Positions 5,519 through 8,427 of a stretch of DNA of 8,427 bases are shown here, piece by piece. Where the stretch lies: the NCBI GenBank assembly GCA_900548935.1, contig URMR01000078.1, positions 1-8,427 on the forward strand. The letters run 5' to 3'. Below the pieces are notes generated by a model. It saw only the letters and a list, made by a program, of their open reading frames with translations. It did no database searches and was not told the DNA's origin. Every line of letters starts with the position of its first letter. Within the stretch, counting starts at the first letter, position 1. The position numbers and the translations under genes are program-made. The DNA comes from an uncultured Collinsella sp. Its GTDB lineage: Bacteria; Actinomycetota; Coriobacteriia; Coriobacteriales; Coriobacteriaceae.

Positions 5519-6349
5519 TTACTTCTTACGGCGACGAATGATGTGCTGGTTCGAGACCTTCTTCTTCTTGCGCGTACGAAGGCCCTTCGTCGGCTTACCC
5601 CAGGGGGTAACAGAGGGACGACCAGAGGTGTGGTTCTTGCCCTCGCCACCGCCGTGCGGGTGGTCGACAGGGTTCATGACGGTACCGCGGACGGTCGGGC
5701 GCACGTTCATGTGACGCTTACGGCCGGCCTTGCCGATGACGATGTTGGCGTGATCGGCGTTGCCGACCTCACCGACGGTAGCGCGGCAGGTAACGAGGAT
5801 GCGGCGCATCTCGGAGGAAGGCATACGGACGATAGCGTACTTGCCCTCCTTACCCATCAGCTGGCAGGAGTTACCGGCGGAACGGGCGATAGCGGCGCCC
5901 TTGCCCGGCTGGAGCTCGACGGCGTGGATGAGCGTACCGACGGGGATGTCGGCGAGGGGCAGAGCGTTGCCCGGCTTGATGTCGGCGTCAGAACCGGACA
6001 TGATGGTCTGACCGACCTCGAGGCCCTTGGGGGCCAGGATGTAGCGCTTCTCACCGTCAGCGAAGTGCAGCAGAGCGATGCGAGCGGAACGGTTCGGATC
6101 GTACTCGATCGTGGCAACCTTGGCGGGCACGCCGTCCTTGTTGCGCTTGAAGTCGATCACGCGGTAACGACGCTTCACGCCGCCGCCCTGGTGGCGGGTG
6201 GTGATGCGGCCGTTGTTGTTACGACCGGCCTTCTTGGGCAGGGGCTCGAGAAGAGACTTCTCGGGCTTGGTGCAGGTGATCTCGGAGAAGTCGGAGATCG
6301 TCTGCCAACGCCTACCAGCGGAGGTCGGCTTAAGGTGCTTTACAGCCAT
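5519..6349 (-). CDS. rplB: 50S ribosomal protein L2
   Basis: L2 is among the most conserved ribosomal proteins, needed for subunit association and peptidyl transfer. The 276 residues match the family length: MAVKHLKPTSAGRRW start, GRNNNGRITTRHQGGG (42-57), the SH3/OB rRNA-binding core, GNSCQLMGKEGKYAIVRMPS (159-178), and the NPVDHPHGGGEGKNHTSGRP region (226-244) with the conserved His230 (His229 in E. coli numbering). The start at 6349 is chosen because AAAGGG (6356-6361) lies 6 nt upstream and the N-terminus matches homologues. The ORF is open to 6424, but that part is a structured leader. It is separated from rplW by 179 nt, so it may be separately regulated. Confidence 0.98.
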   Translation of the reverse strand: MAVKHLKPTSAGRRWQTISDFSEITCTKPEKSLLEPLPKKAGRNNNGRITTRHQGGGVKRRYRVIDFKRNKDGVPAKVATIEYDPNRSARIALLHFADGEKRYILAPKGLEVGQTIMSGSDADIKPGNALPLADIPVGTLIHAVELQPGKGAAIARSAGNSCQLMGKEGKYAIVRMPSSEMRRILVTCRATVGEVGNADHANIVIGKAGRKRHMNVRPTVRGTVMNPVDHPHGGGEGKNHTSGRPSVTPWGKPTKGLRTRKKKKVSNQHIIRRRKK

Positions 6350-6352
6350 TAC

Positions 6353-6420
6353 AATCCCTTTCAATAGGAATCCGTTAGCCATCGCAGACAGGGATTCGAG
6401 GTTCTGCCTCGGGTGCGATG
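6353..6420 (-). promoter_or_regulatory. Structured 5' leader of rplB with possible Shine-Dalgarno-sequestering pseudoknot
   Basis: Read on the minus strand, CATCGCA (6414-6420) pairs with TGCGATG (6380-6386), enclosing a small hairpin CGAGG-CAGAA-CCTCG (6397-6411). The single-stranded stretch on the 3' side of the inner hairpin contains AATCCCT (6390-6396), exactly complementary to AGGGATT (6353-6359), which includes most of the rplB Shine-Dalgarno. That pairing crosses the outer stem, giving an H-type pseudoknot shape. Ribosomal-protein leaders often use such folds for feedback control. The pairings are directly visible; the regulatory role and ligand (L2, L4, L23 or other) are inference. 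Confidence 0.5.
6356..6361 (-). promoter_or_regulatory. Shine-Dalgarno AAAGGG of rplB
   Basis: It lies 6 nt before the ATG at 6349 and fixes the rplB start against the in-frame ATG codons further upstream (6424 and 6382). Its last four bases fall in the segment that can pair with AATCCCT at 6390-6396. Confidence 0.75.
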
Positions 6421-6429
6421 ACACCGGAC

Positions 6430-6455
6430 GTATACACGGCTCCGGGCGTGTCCAT
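6430..6455 (-). repeat. 26-nt leader element, copy B (rplW-rplB gap)
   Basis: On the minus strand the element begins ATGGA, has ACGCCCG in the middle and ends GCCGTGTATAC. It matches copy A upstream of rplC (8295-8320) at 24 of 26 positions, while the flanks do not match. It ends 80 nt before the rplB start. It could be a protein-binding site, a promoter element ending in a -10-like TATAC, or the start of a short leader ORF (MDTPGAVYT...). Confidence 0.6.
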
Positions 6456-6474
6456 TTTATACGCCCAAAACCTT

Positions 6475-6510
6475 GAGCTCCCGCCTCCCCTATTTGGGAG
6501 GCATGAGCTC
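6475..6510 (-). terminator. Strong hairpin after rplW, possible attenuator
   Basis: Nineteen nt beyond rplW and further, GAGCTC (6505-6510) and GCCTCCC (6496-6502, minus-strand reading) pair with GGGAGGC (6483-6489) and GAGCTC (6475-6480). This makes a 13-bp stem with one 2x2 internal loop and a 6-nt loop. The RNA then reads AAGG, UUUU, GGG, a poor U-tract, so it may act as a partial terminator, an RNA stability element or a processing site between rplW and rplB rather than a full stop. Confidence 0.5.
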
Positions 6511-6528
6511 ACTCAACAGCAGCGAGTC

Positions 6529-6816
6529 TTAGGCCTGGTTGCCAAAGACCTCGATGGTGTCGCCCTCGGCCAGCGTGACGATGGCCTTCTTCCAAGAACG
6601 GGTCTTGCCGGCGACGTAGCGCACGCGCTTGGTCTTGGGCTTGACCGTCAGGGTGTTCACGCGAACGACCTTGACGCCGAAGATCTCCTCGACAGCGTCC
6701 TTGATCTGATACTTGTTAGCATCCTTGGCGACCTCGAACGTGTACTTGTTCAGCTCCATGCCGGAGAAGGAACGCTCGGACACGATCGGACGGATGATGA
6801 TCTCGTGGGCGGTCAT
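6529..6816 (-). CDS. rplW: 50S ribosomal protein L23
   Basis: L23 lies at the exit tunnel and is the docking site for trigger factor and SRP. The 95 residues show the family layout: IIIRPIVSERSFSGMELNKYTFEVAKDANKYQIKDAVEEIFGVKVVRVNTL (6-56), the basic loop VKPKTKRVRYVAGKTRSWKKAIVTL (58-82), and an EGDTIEVF end. ATG abuts the rplD stop codon directly (TAAATG), with the ribosome-binding site AGGTGCTTGC-type sequence inside rplD. After it the operon has a 179-nt gap. Confidence 0.98.
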   Translation of the reverse strand: MTAHEIIIRPIVSERSFSGMELNKYTFEVAKDANKYQIKDAVEEIFGVKVVRVNTLTVKPKTKRVRYVAGKTRSWKKAIVTLAEGDTIEVFGNQA

Positions 6817-7443
6817 TTATGCAAGCACCTCCCCGAAGTGAGCGGCGATGTCGGCGGGCATCAGCACAGCGTTGTTGTTGACGAGATCATAGGTGTTGGC
6901 CTCGTCGGCAGTGATGATGAACGTCTTGGGAATGTTGCGGAACGACAGGTAGGCGTTGACGTCCTCATCGCGAACGATGATGGTCAGACGCTTGCCCTCA
7001 AGGCCGAGAGCCTTGAGCATGGCGACGGCAGCCTTGGTGGAAGGCTTCTCGAAGCCGTAGTCGTCGACGAGCACGAGCTCGCCATCGGCCAGCTTGGCGG
7101 ACAGCGCGGAGCGCATAGCCAGCTTGACCTCCTTGTTGTTCATACGCTTAGCGTAGGAACGGGGCTTGGGGGCGAAGACAACGCCACCGTGACGCCACTG
7201 GGCAGCACGGATGGAACCCTGGCGGGCACGGCCGGTGCCCTTCTGACGCCAAGGCTTCTTGCCGCCACCGGAAACCTCAGAGCGGCCCTTAGCAGACTGG
7301 GTGCCCTGACGCCAAGAGGCCATCTGGCACTTGACGATGTGGTGCATAACGTGGATGTTCGGCTCGATGCCGTACACCTCAGCGGCGAGCTCGGCCTCTG
7401 CGACCTTCTTGCCCTCGCTGTTCTTTACTTCAAACTTTGCCAT
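6817..7443 (-). CDS. rplD: 50S ribosomal protein L4
   Basis: L4 binds 23S rRNA domain I; in E. coli it also represses the S10 operon at both transcription and translation. The 208 residues have the globular N-terminus, the long tunnel loop (positions 45-87: RQGTQSAKGRSEVSGGGKKP, then WRQKGTGRARQGSIRAAQWR) and the C-terminal fold with SALSAKLADGELVLVDDYGF (112-131). The loop is full length; it reads IRAAQWRHGG where many bacteria have APQW or SPQW. AAGGAG (7453-7458) lies 9 nt before ATG. L4 feedback on the leaders in this operon is possible but not shown. Confidence 0.98.
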   Translation of the reverse strand: MAKFEVKNSEGKKVAEAELAAEVYGIEPNIHVMHHIVKCQMASWRQGTQSAKGRSEVSGGGKKPWRQKGTGRARQGSIRAAQWRHGGVVFAPKPRSYAKRMNNKEVKLAMRSALSAKLADGELVLVDDYGFEKPSTKAAVAMLKALGLEGKRLTIIVRDEDVNAYLSFRNIPKTFIITADEANTYDLVNNNAVLMPADIAAHFGEVLA

Positions 7444-7489
7444 TTAAGTGTTCTCCTTGGTATGACGCTGGGCTAAATGGGCTGGGCCC

Positions 7490-8110
7490 TTAGGCCATAC
7501 GGATGGCGACGAGACCATTCTTGGCACCCGGGACAGCGCCCTTGACCAAGATGAGGTTCTGCTCGGCATCGATGCGGACAACGGAAAGGTTCTTGACGGT
7601 AACGCGCTCGTTACCCATGTGACCGGCCATCTTGACGCCCTTGAGGACGCGCGCAGGATAGGCGCACTGACCGATAGAACCGGGGTGACGCTGGAAGTGA
7701 GAACCATGCGTCATAGGACCGCGGCGCTGACCCCAGCGCTTGATGCGACCCTGGAAGCCCTTACCCTTGGAGGTACCGATGACGTCGACCTTCTCGACAT
7801 CAGCGAAATCAGCGACGGTGACGACCTCGCCGACCTTGTGCTCCTCGCCGTTCTCGACGCGGACCTCACGAAGGAAACGGACAGGCTCGACGCCAGCCTT
7901 GGCGAAGTGACCAGCCATGGGCTTGTTCACGTTCTTGGCCTTGATGTCGCCGAAACCGATCTGGACGGCGTCATAGCCGTCGGTTGCCTGAGTTTTAACC
8001 TGCGAGACAGCGCAGGGGCCAGCCTGGATGACCGTGACGGGAACGACGTTGTCGTCCTCGTCCCAAACCTGGGTCATGCCAATCTTGCGGCCGAGAATCA
8101 TGCTGATCAA
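7490..8110 (-). CDS. rplC: 50S ribosomal protein L3
   Basis: L3 is an early assembly protein whose extension reaches the peptidyl transferase centre. The 206-residue product has ILGRKIGMTQVW near the start, the signature VIGTSKGKGFQGRIKRWGQR (110-129), GPMTHGSHFQRHPGSIGQCA (131-150) and MAGHMGNERVTVKNL. The start is uncertain: TTG at 8110 gives ISMILGRK as in homologues with a few residues before ILGRK, while ATG at 8101 gives MILGRK. Neither has a good Shine-Dalgarno (only a weak GGGA before TTG). A 5-bp hairpin GATCA/TGATC covers the TTG. It is the first operon gene seen; rpsJ, which normally precedes it, is not in the 317 nt upstream. Confidence 0.97.
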   Translation of the reverse strand: MISMILGRKIGMTQVWDEDDNVVPVTVIQAGPCAVSQVKTQATDGYDAVQIGFGDIKAKNVNKPMAGHFAKAGVEPVRFLREVRVENGEEHKVGEVVTVADFADVEKVDVIGTSKGKGFQGRIKRWGQRRGPMTHGSHFQRHPGSIGQCAYPARVLKGVKMAGHMGNERVTVKNLSVVRIDAEQNLILVKGAVPGAKNGLVAIRMA

Positions 8111-8427
8111 GATATGATCCCAACTCTCGCGTGGTCTTGGGACAATGCGTACACCACCGAGCGTACGCCCCTAGAGGACCACTACTTACACGACGTGCTC
8201 CCCAGCCTTGTATTTCGCCCGGACTACCTGACAACCCTATTAAGCAGGCATTTTGTCCAGCCAGAATACTCCCCTGGTTACACACAGCTGTTTAGTATAC
8301 ACGGCTGCGGGCGTATCCATCGAGATTCATATTTCACTCACATTGTTTACGCAGGTAAAGTGCGTGGCACGTTCCCAGTGTGCGGCGGAGGGGGCGGGCC
8401 TGAGACATATTAAGGTTGCTGCTCTAC
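8111..8427 (-). promoter_or_regulatory. Non-coding, foldable region upstream of rplC, no rpsJ
   Basis: No supported gene lies in these 317 nt on either strand, and there is no trace of S10. It contains the 26-nt element copy A (8295-8320), ending in the -10-like TATACT (8294-8299 minus). It also has GCGTAC/GTACGC (8147-8152 with 8163-8168), CCCAA/TTGGG (8119-8123 with 8137-8141) and a GATCA/TGATC hairpin at the rplC start. This looks like an operon promoter and RNA leader, about 180 nt long if TATACT is used. No good -35 is present at 16-18 nt. Confidence 0.5.
8295..8320 (-). repeat. 26-nt leader element, copy A (upstream of rplC)
   Basis: It is 24/26 identical to copy B at 6430-6455, in the same orientation, differing at element positions 6 and 14 on the minus strand. 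It begins ATGGA and ends GCCGTGTATAC, followed here by T to give TATACT. It sits about 185 nt before the rplC start. Confidence 0.6.

Noticed and set aside
6350..6424. Upstream extension of rplB
   Set aside because: AAAGGG at the right distance and the conserved MAVK start fix 6349; the extension overlaps the folded leader.
4300..7476. Other long plus-strand ORFs opposite rpsC-rplV, rplB and rplD-rplW (4300-5283, 5489-6367, 6418-7476)
   Set aside because: All are mirror images of conserved minus-strand genes with the same Asp/Leu/Gly/Val-rich composition; no motifs or ribosome-binding sites.
7995..8285. 96-codon minus-strand ORF as a candidate rpsJ
   Set aside because: Its sequence has none of the S10 motifs and it runs out of frame into rplC.
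8334..8408. 24-codon minus-strand ORF upstream of rplC (MSQARPLRRTLG...)
   Set aside because: There is no Shine-Dalgarno and no sign of coding conservation; it could be chance in a leader region.
7619..8413. Long plus-strand ORF opposite rplC and its upstream region
   Set aside because: It is antisense to a certain ribosomal gene, its product is low complexity (Asp, Leu, Gly rich) and it has no family resemblance; it arises from the codon bias of the minus strand.

Overview
The window is dominated by a bacterial ribosomal-protein operon on the minus strand. It reads from the right: rplC (L3), rplD (L4), rplW (L23), rplB (L2), rpsS (S19), rplV (L22), rpsC (S3), rplP (L16), rpmC (L29), rpsQ (S17), rplN (L14), rplX (L24). 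This is the classic S10 order running into the first two spc genes. Protein sequences and G/C-ending codon use fit a high-GC Gram-positive; the overall look (L24 with four Cys, L16 with an acidic Ala-rich tail, an AspRS C-terminus of this type) suggests a gut Coriobacteriia such as Collinsella. That placement is inference from memory of the families, not a search.

Layout from left to right. Positions 1-28 are a perfect hairpin, probably the terminator of the next gene. Positions 48-1004 (minus) hold an in-frame chimera: an N-terminal Gfo/Idh/MocA NAD(P)-binding half joined to the C-terminal half of a bacterial aspartyl-tRNA synthetase. Positions 1008-1189 are non-coding and carry short GC-rich repeats. 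Positions 1190-2261 hold a REP-associated tyrosine transposase (RAYT) gene flanked on each side by two copies of a 31-bp REP-like repeat, each pair arranged 31-22-31. Positions 2261-2295 are a strong rho-independent terminator closing the ribosomal operon just after rplX. Positions 2322-8110 are the operon itself. Positions 8111-8427 are a non-coding, structured region upstream of rplC.

The operon genes encode interlocking parts of both ribosomal subunits and are tightly packed, with 1-nt stop/start overlaps at rpsC-rplP and rplP-rpmC and abutting rplD-rplW. Three places break that packing: the region upstream of rplC (at least 317 nt and no rpsJ visible), rplW-rplB (179 nt) and rpsQ-rplN (118 nt). 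All three can fold. A 26-nt element, 24/26 identical, occurs in the first two. The rplB leader can also form a pseudoknot-like pairing that would cover the rplB Shine-Dalgarno. These look like regulatory stations.

The most notable points are the Gfo/Idh/MocA-AspRS chimera, the RAYT/REP module sitting exactly where the S10-spc cluster stops after rplX, the RAYT C-terminus being encoded by one of its own flanking repeats, and the putative rplB leader switch.
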